A DNA stretch of 50,431 nucleotides, from NCBI GenBank assembly GCA_035284745.1, contig JAYKIL010000018.1, positions 1-50,431 of the forward strand, written 5' to 3'. The notes below the pieces were generated by a model. The model made no database searches and was not told the DNA's origin. It worked only from the letters and a program-made list of their open reading frames with translations. The DNA is from JAYKJB01 sp035284745 [NCBI: Candidatus Sericytochromatia bacterium] (lineage in GTDB: Bacteria > Cyanobacteriota > Sericytochromatia > S15B-MN24). How positions within the stretch are numbered: position 1 is the stretch's first letter; every line of letters starts with the position of its first letter. Below, piece after piece: positions 1-8,449 of this stretch. The position numbers and the translations under genes are program-made.

Positions 1-613
1 GGTTTTCCCGGGTGCTCACTGCATCCGACACAGAGAACGCGGGTTGAATGTTGTTGGTTTCGTCTACGATGATCAGTGCGTCACAGTGATCGGCCAGTGT
101 GATGATTTCTGCGCGCGACAGCAGGGAGCCACTGGGATCAGCCGGATTGGTAATGAACACGGCGCCCGCTTCGTGATGACGAGCGCGTTGAATCACGTGG
201 TCAATCGGAAGCGAAAAGTCGGAGCGGACGGCCAGCGTGAGGTGAGGCAGACACAGGGTGCGGATGGCCCGCAAAAGGTGAGATGGTGGGGGCGCGGGGG
301 ATAGCACGGGACGCTGCCAGCACCAGGCGCTGAGCAACGCGATCAAAGCGGCCTCCCGGCCCGCCGATAAACACAATGAATTGACGCTGCAGTGGAGGTG
401 CTCGCCTAACGCAGCGCGCAGATTAGCGCCACTGGGGTATTGTTTTTCTTCGTCACGGCGGGTGATGGAGGCAAACCATTGCTGTTGAAGCAGAGGGGAC
501 CAATGGGAAGGTAAGGCCCCTGCGTGGGTATCGCCCCGAGGAGGCGAAAGGCCATCGAGTCTGCTGATGGGGGACAGCAGATCGGGGCGTTGCAGGCGGT
601 CTAGCTTACTCAC
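1..613 (-). CDS. PLP-dependent class I/II aminotransferase-like protein (3'-truncated by window edge)
   Basis: An open frame runs from a GTG at 613 to the window edge, giving about 204 residues of the N-terminal half. It has the fold-type-I aminotransferase layout: a SGREAALIALL helix where the cofactor-phosphate loop lies, then FITNPADPSG (family: NPxNPTG), then ADHCDALIIVDETNN, where the aspartate should contact the pyridine nitrogen of PLP. The usual DEAY/DEAF after that aspartate is DETN here. The nearest look is histidinol-phosphate or threonine-phosphate decarboxylase type enzymes, but the catalytic lysine lies outside the window, so the substrate is unknown. The GTG overlaps the TGA of the upstream kinase/GGDEF gene (GTGA, 610-613), which suggests translational coupling. 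Confidence 0.72.
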   Translation of the reverse strand, partial: MSKLDRLQRPDLLSPISRLDGLSPPRGDTHAGALPSHWSPLLQQQWFASITRRDEEKQYPSGANLRAALGEHLHCSVNSLCLSAGREAALIALLSAWCWQRPVLSPAPPPSHLLRAIRTLCLPHLTLAVRSDFSLPIDHVIQRARHHEAGAVFITNPADPSGSLLSRAEIITLADHCDALIIVDETNNIQPAFSVSDAVSTREN

Positions 614-3600
614 GCCAACGTGTCCTTGGGGGCCTCGGCCACCACGCTTCTATTTCGCCCCAATTCTTTGGCGCGATAAAGGGCTCGGTCGGCCTCCTCT
701 AACAACGTATCAGCGCTTTTCTGCGCAGACCCGAGCGTTGTAATGCCAATTGAAACGGTGACCCGGGGCAACGGTTCGTCGTCAGCGGAGGTAAATTTTA
801 ACTCACCGATCGCGTGGCGAATCCGCTCCGCCATTTCAAGCGCCCCCTGCGCAGCCGTGTCTGAGCAGAGGACAATAAATTCTTCTCCGCCCCAACGCGC
901 AGGCAAATCGCTCCCGCGTGACGTCGATACCAGAACATTTGAGACGCCCCGAAGAACTTGGTCTCCGGCAGCGTGTCCGTACACATCATTCAGGCGTTTG
1001 AAATGGTCGAGGTCCAACATGACCACGCTGAGAGAACGCCCATATCTCAATGAAATTTGAAGCTCTTGCTCGAACTGATCGAGAAAAAATCGACGGTTTC
1101 GCAGGCCGGTAAGGTCATCGGTACTGGCCTCGAAATTTACGGTTCGGTATTGCTCGATGGCGCGTTCTAATTCAGCGGCGCGCTGGGAGACCGCTTGATA
1201 GAGGGTGGCATTGTGTATCGCCACGGCTGCGTGACCTGCGATCGCCACCAATACGTCAAGATCGTGACCGTTAAACATCCGCAGCGTTGCTTGACTATCA
1301 ACGTATAAAACACCCAGGGTTTCTTTTTTAGAGGTCAAGGGAACGCACATCAGGCTGCGCAGTTTGAGTGCCGCGACGGATGCTTGGGACTCGAGTTCTC
1401 GATCAAGCCTGATGTCAGCTACGCTCAGAATTTTGCCCGTTTCCAAAGCGCGGGCAACGGCCGAACGAGAATAATCGGCGTTCAAGATGGCGGTCCCGTT
1501 GGCACGGAAGGCAACGACTTGTCGCGGTTCTGGGTCGGTTTCGTTGTCAAAAAGAAGGACTAACCCTCTTTCGGCACCGGTAATCTCCAACGTGAGCAGG
1601 ATCGCTCGCTCCAAAACAGTATTGAGATTGAGGGAGTGGCTCACCTGATGGGCCAAATCGTTGAGCTTCGTCAGTCGATGGCGTTGTTCTGTCCATTCGT
1701 TCAAGAGGCTTTCATAGCGGTGGGTGATATTGCGAACGTCTTCGTTGATCCTTAAGAGTTGGATGAAGGTGGGGTCTGTGCTCTCGGGGGTCTTGGCATG
1801 GGACGTCGGGAGCGTTTGTTCCCGCAATCGCCCCGCCGCACTTTGTTGGCGAAAATCAATGGCTTGCTCTGCCTCAAGCTCGTTTGAGAAAGCGTCTATG
1901 ATCTTTTGGGCCTCTTTGAGATGTTCTGATTCACCGGTGAGGCCCGCAAGGGCTTGTAGTGCCTGAGCCATCAGGAGCGGGAGTTTTTGGTTTCGGGCCT
2001 CGCTGAGAGCGGAATAAAAGAGGTCTGTGGCGCGTTGGCGGTCCAATGAAGCGAGGCAATGGCCGGCAACCAGCGAAACCCGAAGATACCACCAGGTGCT
2101 TTGCATCGAGTCGCCAAACGTCTGGGCGCGTTGAGCCACCGCTTGGGCCTGCTCTTGGTGTCCTGCCTGATGGAGAGCCAGGGCTTGGTTGCACAATGCG
2201 GCGATCTGTAAAGGCGGCGACCCCATATTTGACGCAGCCTCTGTTGCGACTTTGCTCATCTTGAGCGCCTCTGAGTGGCTGTGGATTCGTAATTTTATCT
2301 CGGTGAGAAGGTTTTTCCACCGCACGGTCGTTTCTGAGGATTCCTCTGACGAAAAAAGGTGTTCGACTCGATGGCAGTAGGTTTCTGCCTCTCGAATTTG
2401 GCCGGCCATCAAAAACGCCTGCAATCGGAACAGGGCGACCAGCGTGTGCGCGTAGCTATTTCCCTCTCCTACTTCATTTTCCGCCTGTTCGCATAGGGCG
2501 AGGCCCCGGCGGGCCTGACCGCGGCTCGTGTGAAGAAAACCCAAAAATGCGAGAATCACCGGAAGGACGATCCGGTGAGAGGCGGCCTGGGCCTGCTGCA
2601 GGCACTTTTCCCCTGCGAACAACGCTTCATCCCAATTGCCAATTTCTGCGCATGCCAACGCGTAATTGACCATCGCGGTGATGTGGTCATCGGTACTATT
2701 TAATTCGAGCGCCAATTCGATGCACCGTTGGCTGTTCTGAAGTGCCGCAGGGTAGGCTCCTTGGAGCATCTGTAGTTCGTATAAGAGATTGAGGCTGAAG
2801 AGTGCTCCGCCCCGGTCTCCGAGCGCATTTTGTATTTCAGATGCTGTGTCTATATCAATCAGGCTCTGGGCTCGCTCTTGAGGGGAACTGAGGGCGCGGA
2901 TATAACCGTTGAAGGACATAGCCAGCGCTTGCCAGGCTGTAATGTCACCGTGATCGGTTTCGGCGAGGAGTTCCTGAAATGCGTGCGCCGCTTCTGTCAA
3001 TCGGCCCTGAAAAAACAGGGCGCGACCCAGGTTGGCTCTGGCACGGGCTCCGGTCGTTCTTGCGGCAAGTCGATCGGCCAATTCTACGGCTTTTTGCAGG
3101 TATTTACTCGCGCTCAGCGGGTCTCCAAGAAGCGATTGATACTTGCCCTGGGTCACCCAGTGTTCGAGCGTGCGGTGTTCATCGGGCCTGTTCGCAAGGA
3201 GTTGGCCGGCTGTTTTCAGAAATTCGCCGGCCTTGGGCAATTGAAACCGCCAGTGGGCCAAGGTCGCGCCAAAATTACACAGATCAATCTTGATAAGGTC
3301 GTGCCTGGGATGCTCGGGCATCCGTTCGAGAATTCTTAGTCCTTCGCTCAACAGATGTTCTGTGTCAACTTGTGCGAAAGCCTGAAGGTTCCGCTCCACA
3401 GCAATGAGAAGCCAATCCAGGGTGATGTCGGTGTTTTCACTGTGAAGGAACTGATTGGCAATTTGTGTGAGAGCACTCAAAGACGGTTCTTGCCCGATAA
3501 ACACCGGAAGATCGTTTCCGCGCGTGTAGCGATGGGCCAAGAAACGTGCCAACGTGAGATGTCTGGTCTGGCGCTCACGCTCTGGAATTCTTCGATAAAC

Positions 3601-5448
3601 CGTTTCTCGGACGCCCACGGAGGTCAGTGCGAGGGTCGATCCGTTTTGCTCCAAAATCTGAGCGCGCAGCAGGGCCTCAATGGCATCAAAAAAATCATCG
3701 TCTGGGATTGCGGACAGTTGAAGGGCGTCTTGTATCTCGAAGGCTTGTTTGTTTAATGCCGCAAATTCCACGACGGTGGTTGCGGCAGGAGACAGGTGTT
3801 CGATGCGCCGCAAAAGGGCCTCTGCCACGTCCCGTGGCAAGTGTTGGCTCTGAAAATGTGATGGGAGGCTCCACCCTTGGTCCGTGAAACGCATTTCACC
3901 GCTTTGGACCAGATGCGCCAGTAATGCCAATGTAAAGCCGGGATTGCCTTGCGAGTAGCTGTAAATGAGCTGGCCGAACTCCATCGGGGGGGTTTCAAGA
4001 CCCAAAACACTGGCGACGAGGCCCTGGATTTCACCCACGGTGAGGTTCGTGAGTTGGACGGGTGCGTCCCAATCCGGGATGGGGTCTCTGGATGTTGCGA
4101 GTAACAAAAGGGCTGATTGCTCGCGGTGGTGCTTTAATCGCGTGATAATTTCCGCCGAGAGTGGATCGATTTGCTCCACATTCTCAATCGCGATGACGGC
4201 GCCTCGTTGGGCCCCCGCTGCGCGCAGCAAGGCCAGGATGGCCGACTGAAGTGCAAATTTAGCCGCATCGGGTTCGAGGGAGATGGCATTCTGAGGCGTG
4301 GTATATTCCGGGAGCAATAATCCTATCGCGGCCTCGTGTTTCGCCCACAGTGCGGGATACTGTGAGCGGATGTTAGGTACAATTTGCCTGAGAATCGAGG
4401 TGAAAGGACCGTAGGGGCTGGGAACCTCAGAGGCTGTGGCGCCATACCAGGGAATATCTGCGAGACGGGCGTGGGTCTGAAGTTCTGCCATAAGGCGCGT
4501 TTTTCCGCTGCCGACGGGCCCTGTGACGAGTATTTGAGACCCCTGGCCGACTTCTACGGAGGCCAGTCGGCTTAAGAGCGTTTCGCGCTCGGTTTGACGG
4601 CCGAAAAAACCGGAAGTGAGAAGTGATTGGTTGGCTGCGCCTGATACCTGGAGCCCAAGTTCCAACAATGCGGTTCGCACTGACGGATAACGGTGGGCGG
4701 GTTCTTTTGCCAACATTCGGGCAATCACCTCTGATTGGTCTGGGGGGTATTCCGGTATCAGCTGGGCTAAAGGGCGCGGTGTCTGCTCAAGATGGGCGCG
4801 CAGGTAATCCAAGGCTGTCGAGGCAATGAAAGGAGGTCGGCCTGACAGTGCTTCGTAGATGAGACATCCCAGGGAATAGAGGTCGGCTCGCTCATCGACA
4901 CGAGCTAGACGGGCCACTTCCGGCGACATATACGGTAACGTTCCACGGACTGTGTCGAGTGCTTGCCCATTCACGACCATGAGGCCGAAATCCATGAGCT
5001 TGAGGGTTCCGTCTGTCCGGACACGAATGTTTCCGGGCTTCAGGTCAAGGTGGATAAACCCCTCGCGGTGGATGTAGGACAGCGCAGACCCAAGTTGTTG
5101 CAACATGGGTGCCAGTTCAACCCAGGAGAGGGGCAGACAGCTGGCGAGACTGCGCCCTTGGATATATTCCATCAGAATGTATGGGGAGCCGGCGGGCAAT
5201 GTGCCGTAGTCTAGCACCGCACACGTATTGGGATGCCGCAAGCGGTTCATTGTGCGATATTCTTGCTTGAAGTTGGCAATGGCCGTTGAGCGCTCGGAGG
5301 CGGGCAAGGATTCCACATCAAGGACCTTGAGGGCGCGTTGATCGTCGCTCGCCCGATCCTCGACCAGATAGACCGTTCCCATGCCGCCAGAACCCAGTCG
5401 TTCGAGAAGGTGAAAGCGGTCACCGAGATCGCGGACATCGCTGGACAC
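610..5448 (-). CDS. Ser/Thr protein kinase - AAA ATPase - TPR - GAF - GGDEF multidomain signalling protein
   Basis: This is a 1612-residue cytoplasmic protein with no membrane segment. A Hanks-type kinase spans about 12-270: glycine loop GSGGMGTV 19-26, K41, E63, HLDLKPGN 133-140 (catalytic D135, but Leu replaces the HRD arginine), DFG 153-155, MSPE near 174. An AAA/NACHT-like ATPase follows with Walker A GPVGSGKT 310-317. Helical TPR-type repeats fill about 650-1200, a GAF domain lies about 1270-1420, and a diguanylate cyclase ends the protein with DDLTGLRNRRFF, GGEEF 1520-1524 and an inhibitory-site RxxD at 1511-1514, five residues upstream. The layout resembles cyanobacterial HstK and MalT/PknK-like kinases with the output histidine kinase replaced by GGDEF. 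Inferred role: a sensor linking phosphorylation to c-di-GMP. The GTG start follows GGAG at about -13. No clear promoter lies between it and the pepA terminator. Confidence 0.9.
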   Translation of the reverse strand: MSSDVRDLGDRFHLLERLGSGGMGTVYLVEDRASDDQRALKVLDVESLPASERSTAIANFKQEYRTMNRLRHPNTCAVLDYGTLPAGSPYILMEYIQGRSLASCLPLSWVELAPMLQQLGSALSYIHREGFIHLDLKPGNIRVRTDGTLKLMDFGLMVVNGQALDTVRGTLPYMSPEVARLARVDERADLYSLGCLIYEALSGRPPFIASTALDYLRAHLEQTPRPLAQLIPEYPPDQSEVIARMLAKEPAHRYPSVRTALLELGLQVSGAANQSLLTSGFFGRQTERETLLSRLASVEVGQGSQILVTGPVGSGKTRLMAELQTHARLADIPWYGATASEVPSPYGPFTSILRQIVPNIRSQYPALWAKHEAAIGLLLPEYTTPQNAISLEPDAAKFALQSAILALLRAAGAQRGAVIAIENVEQIDPLSAEIITRLKHHREQSALLLLATSRDPIPDWDAPVQLTNLTVGEIQGLVASVLGLETPPMEFGQLIYSYSQGNPGFTLALLAHLVQSGEMRFTDQGWSLPSHFQSQHLPRDVAEALLRRIEHLSPAATTVVEFAALNKQAFEIQDALQLSAIPDDDFFDAIEALLRAQILEQNGSTLALTSVGVRETVYRRIPERERQTRHLTLARFLAHRYTRGNDLPVFIGQEPSLSALTQIANQFLHSENTDITLDWLLIAVERNLQAFAQVDTEHLLSEGLRILERMPEHPRHDLIKIDLCNFGATLAHWRFQLPKAGEFLKTAGQLLANRPDEHRTLEHWVTQGKYQSLLGDPLSASKYLQKAVELADRLAARTTGARARANLGRALFFQGRLTEAAHAFQELLAETDHGDITAWQALAMSFNGYIRALSSPQERAQSLIDIDTASEIQNALGDRGGALFSLNLLYELQMLQGAYPAALQNSQRCIELALELNSTDDHITAMVNYALACAEIGNWDEALFAGEKCLQQAQAASHRIVLPVILAFLGFLHTSRGQARRGLALCEQAENEVGEGNSYAHTLVALFRLQAFLMAGQIREAETYCHRVEHLFSSEESSETTVRWKNLLTEIKLRIHSHSEALKMSKVATEAASNMGSPPLQIAALCNQALALHQAGHQEQAQAVAQRAQTFGDSMQSTWWYLRVSLVAGHCLASLDRQRATDLFYSALSEARNQKLPLLMAQALQALAGLTGESEHLKEAQKIIDAFSNELEAEQAIDFRQQSAAGRLREQTLPTSHAKTPESTDPTFIQLLRINEDVRNITHRYESLLNEWTEQRHRLTKLNDLAHQVSHSLNLNTVLERAILLTLEITGAERGLVLLFDNETDPEPRQVVAFRANGTAILNADYSRSAVARALETGKILSVADIRLDRELESQASVAALKLRSLMCVPLTSKKETLGVLYVDSQATLRMFNGHDLDVLVAIAGHAAVAIHNATLYQAVSQRAAELERAIEQYRTVNFEASTDDLTGLRNRRFFLDQFEQELQISLRYGRSLSVVMLDLDHFKRLNDVYGHAAGDQVLRGVSNVLVSTSRGSDLPARWGGEEFIVLCSDTAAQGALEMAERIRHAIGELKFTSADDEPLPRVTVSIGITTLGSAQKSADTLLEEADRALYRAKELGRNRSVVAEAPKDTLA

Positions 5449-5485
5449 GAAACACTAAACTCCACAGCACCACGGCGACCAGGTT

Positions 5486-5539
5486 AAAAAAAATGAACGG
5501 GGCGCCGTGGGTTCTATACCCCACGAGGTGGCCCCGTTC
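5486..5539 (-). terminator. Rho-independent terminator of pepA
   Basis: The inverted repeat GAACGGGGC (5495-5503) / GCCCCGTTC (5531-5539) has an inner GTGGG/CCCAC stem. On the minus strand it is followed by eight T (5486-5493). It sits downstream of the pepA stop and only about 40 bases before the GTG of the kinase gene. Confidence 0.85.
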
Positions 5540-5569
5540 TTCGTCGCTGGATACGTTGCGGGCGATGGA

Positions 5570-7081
5570 TTAGAGGGCAGGCCAGTGCATCAGGGTATCA
5601 ATGACAGCACGAACGGGGGTTCCCGTGGGGCCCTTGGGGCGATAGGGTTTTTCTTTCTCCGTCCAGGCGGTTCCTGCAATGTCCAAGTGGACCCACGGCG
5701 TATCCCCCACAAAGCGCTGAAGGAAACATGCGGCCGTGATGGTTCCGGCCTCCCGGCCGCCGATATTTTTCAGGTCGGCAATGTCCGAGCGCAATAATTC
5801 ATTGTATTCTTTCCACAATGGCAACTGCCATCCCCGGTCTCCTGTCCGCTCCCCCGACGCCAAGAGTTGGTCCACCAAGCCTTGGTGATTGCCCAGAACA
5901 CCCACTGCCTCCGTACCCAAAGCGATGATGCAGGCGCCCGTGAGGGTGGCCATATCGATCACCGCACACGCTTTCTTTTCTGTGATGGCGTAGGAAATGG
6001 CATCGCACAGGACGAGGCGTCCTTCGGCATCCGTATTCAGCACCTCCACCGTCAAGCCGTTGTAGGCGGTGAAAACATCGCCCGGTTTCAACGCTGTTCC
6101 GCTGGGCATGTTATCGGTCGCCGGAATCAATCCCACCAGATTTTTCTTGATGCCCAACCGTGCTGCTGCCACCATAATCGCGATGGCTGCGGCGCCGCCG
6201 GCCATGTCGTATTTCATTTTCTCCATTCCTTCGCCTGGCTTAATGGAGATGCCTCCGGTATCGAAAGTGATCCCTTTGCCCACGATGGCAATCGGGGGAT
6301 CATCCGCCGAACCTCCGCGGTGTTCCATCATGATCAGTTTGGGAGGATGGACGCTGCCCTGGTTGACCGCCAGAATCCCGCCCATTTTCATGGCCTCAAG
6401 GTCGGCTTTTTCAAAAATTTTGACACTCAATCCCGCTGCCTCGCCGGCTCTTTGGGCTTCCTCGGCCAGTCGTGTGGCGGTGACTACGTTACTGGGATGC
6501 AGAATGAGGGTGCGTGCCAAGGCGATCGATTCTACGAGGACTGTTCCGTGGCGCAGCCCTTCAGTCAGTGCCGTCTCGGAGTGGTTTGACCAAATGGTGA
6601 CGGTTTCAACCGTTTTGATGTCTTCACGATCCCGGGTCCGGTAGTCCGTCAACTGAAACAACGACATTCCGGCACCTTCGGTGACGGCTTGAGCAATTTC
6701 GGCGAGTTCAGCGGGCGCTTTCAAGCCACGCGGGGCATCATCCACGAGGCCGATCGTGATGTGCTTCAAATTCAGGTCTCGCAGAATCGAGGTGCCTTTC
6801 CCGGCTGCTTGTCGCAGGGTTTCCAGTGTGGCTTCGCCTTTTTTTCCCAGGCCGACGAGTGCCACTCGTTTGATAGGGAAGGCCAGGGTATGAAGCACCA
6901 GCGTTGCATTGGGCTTGGCTTTAAAATCGCCGCTGGCAAGGATGGCCGCAATTTGGCCAGACACGCAGGCATCCCACGCTGCTGTGGTGGGGGCTGGTGT
7001 GTCTTCTCCTTCATAAATGCCAATGACCAGTCCGTCGGCTGTCAATTCTTGGGGTGCGCCAGTCTGGCTAAGCATTTTCAT
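5570..7081 (-). CDS. pepA: Leucyl aminopeptidase (M17 family)
   Basis: 503 residues, a normal length for cytosolic M17 aminopeptidase, a two-metal hexameric enzyme that removes N-terminal residues and takes part in protein turnover. Seen in sequence: the metal/lysine block VGKGITFDTGGISIKPG with MKYDMAGGAA after it, and the family signature NTDAEGRLVLCDA in the C-terminal catalytic domain. The N-terminal third (residues 1-170) is the divergent macro-like regulatory domain. The ATG has AGAGG about 10 bases upstream. It lies 31 bases after the stop of the MBL hydrolase gene, probably on the same transcript, and ends at a strong terminator. Nothing unusual is visible. Confidence 0.96.
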   Translation of the reverse strand: MKMLSQTGAPQELTADGLVIGIYEGEDTPAPTTAAWDACVSGQIAAILASGDFKAKPNATLVLHTLAFPIKRVALVGLGKKGEATLETLRQAAGKGTSILRDLNLKHITIGLVDDAPRGLKAPAELAEIAQAVTEGAGMSLFQLTDYRTRDREDIKTVETVTIWSNHSETALTEGLRHGTVLVESIALARTLILHPSNVVTATRLAEEAQRAGEAAGLSVKIFEKADLEAMKMGGILAVNQGSVHPPKLIMMEHRGGSADDPPIAIVGKGITFDTGGISIKPGEGMEKMKYDMAGGAAAIAIMVAAARLGIKKNLVGLIPATDNMPSGTALKPGDVFTAYNGLTVEVLNTDAEGRLVLCDAISYAITEKKACAVIDMATLTGACIIALGTEAVGVLGNHQGLVDQLLASGERTGDRGWQLPLWKEYNELLRSDIADLKNIGGREAGTITAACFLQRFVGDTPWVHLDIAGTAWTEKEKPYRPKGPTGTPVRAVIDTLMHWPAL

Positions 7082-7112
7082 AGGGCAGGGCCTCTTTCAG
7101 GTGTATAGGGTC

Positions 7113-7727
7113 TTATGAGACGAAAAAGGGATTTTGGCGTCGTTCGTTTCCGACGGTCGTGCTCGGACCATGGCCAGGATACAGCACGACCTCGTCATGA
7201 AGCGAAAAAATTTGAGATTCGATGGCGTGCTGTAACACCGGCCACGAACCGCCCCACAGGTCAGTTCGCCCCACGCTGCCAGCGAAGATGGTGTCCCCCA
7301 CAAACATTTCATCACCCGAGAGGTAGGAGGTGCCCCCGGGAGAGTGGCCGGGCGTCAGACGGGCCTCAATTTTCGCTGAGCCAAGCGGCAGCAGAAAGTC
7401 TGGTGTCACAAAATGATCGACCACGGGCGGGTCGATGGGTTCCAACCCAAAAAGCGCGCATTGCAAGCGGAGTTGTTCTAACAATGGCGCTTCCTCGGGC
7501 GGAAGCCACAAGGGTATGTGGTAGCGGTCCTTGATAAACTGCGCCGCCCCCACGTGGTCGATGTGAGCGTGGGTGATGAGAACGTACTTAGGCGTCGCTC
7601 CTGTCGCGTCGATGGCCTCTGCGATTCGCTCTCCCTCATCGCCGGGGTCGATCACCGCAACTTCCCCGTCGCGAACGAGCAGGTAACAGTTTTCTCGAAA
7701 AGAACCAACCGTGATAACTTTGACCAT
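7113..7727 (-). CDS. MBL-fold metallo-hydrolase (glyoxalase II-like)
   Basis: 204 residues of the metallo-beta-lactamase fold. The metal-binding THAHIDH motif is at H53, H55, D57 and H58. Further ligands are in TPGHSPGGTSY, the GDTIFAGSVGRTDL block and the C-terminal YPGHGPSTT. This pattern is that of the short YcbL-type hydroxyacylglutathione hydrolase-like enzymes, which act on thioester-type substrates in the cytoplasm and lack the C-terminal substrate domain of true GloB. The real substrate cannot be told from sequence. It is the first gene before pepA. About 160 bases separate it from the YaeQ-like gene upstream, so it may start its own transcript. No convincing promoter was picked there. 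Confidence 0.9.
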   Translation of the reverse strand: MVKVITVGSFRENCYLLVRDGEVAVIDPGDEGERIAEAIDATGATPKYVLITHAHIDHVGAAQFIKDRYHIPLWLPPEEAPLLEQLRLQCALFGLEPIDPPVVDHFVTPDFLLPLGSAKIEARLTPGHSPGGTSYLSGDEMFVGDTIFAGSVGRTDLWGGSWPVLQHAIESQIFSLHDEVVLYPGHGPSTTVGNERRQNPFFVS

Positions 7728-7891
7728 AGATTCAATCGCCTGAGGCGCAAGATCAGTGGGCGGCCTGGTGGTGAGGAATTTCTGGCTCGCGAATCATTGG
7801 GAACCACTTCACCCGCTTCAAGGTAACGTTTTTAATCGATTTTTACCAGACGCAAATAGGTCCTCGACATCACGGGGCTCTTGGCGTCCGA

Positions 7892-8449
7892 TCAAAAAGT
7901 GTAAAAGAGATATTCCGCGTCGGTGGGGTCTACGTGATGGGGGTCGAACCAATTATCGAGCGGGGTGAAGAGAAGCAACTTCAATTTTTTGGTGGTGTAG
8001 CGATAGTGAATGTGTCTTTTGATACGGGCTATCCACTCTTCGCATTCGGCCTGTAACTCGTCGCGGGTGGAGGCTTGGGGGCTTTCCATCACCCAACAGA
8101 CGTCCTTGGCATCGGTATGACGCAGGACATACTCTAAGGTTTCAAGACTGCAGGGGCCTATTTGAACCCACAGTCTCGCTTCGCCCGTGAGGTCAAGGCA
8201 GGCGACGTGAGGGTCGATTTTATAGTCTGTTTTTGGCTCGAAAGTCAGCGGCCCATATTCTCGCCAAAACGCGTAAGACAGAGCCTTTAGGTAAGCCTGG
8301 TGAAGACTTTCTCCCCGCGCTTTAAAGATGTGAAGCACGGGGGGGCCGCCGGCGACGTGAAAGCGCAGTTGGCGCTGGGCGCCCAGGTCTTCTTGAGTCG
8401 GCACCATGGAGAACTGCCCCGATCGTTTGAGGTTTTGTGTGACACCCAC
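7892..8449 (-). CDS. YaeQ-like hypothetical protein (possible PD-(D/E)XK-fold)
   Basis: 185 residues, soluble, no signal peptide. The central block LDLTGEARLWVQIG, followed by a helix beginning SLETLEYVLRHT and a strand DVCWVME, resembles the core of YaeQ proteins (for example DHLGIDLWIELG in E. coli YaeQ), which share a nuclease-type fold. Length matches that family, but identity is low and the acidic catalytic residues are not certain. The C-terminal part, rich in W, H and K, has no parallel I recognise. The GTG shares one base with the TAG of the DUF3326 gene (TAGTG), so it is the last gene of the fur-feo transcript. Function is unknown. Confidence 0.6.
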   Translation of the reverse strand: MGVTQNLKRSGQFSMVPTQEDLGAQRQLRFHVAGGPPVLHIFKARGESLHQAYLKALSYAFWREYGPLTFEPKTDYKIDPHVACLDLTGEARLWVQIGPCSLETLEYVLRHTDAKDVCWVMESPQASTRDELQAECEEWIARIKRHIHYRYTTKKLKLLLFTPLDNWFDPHHVDPTDAEYLFYTF

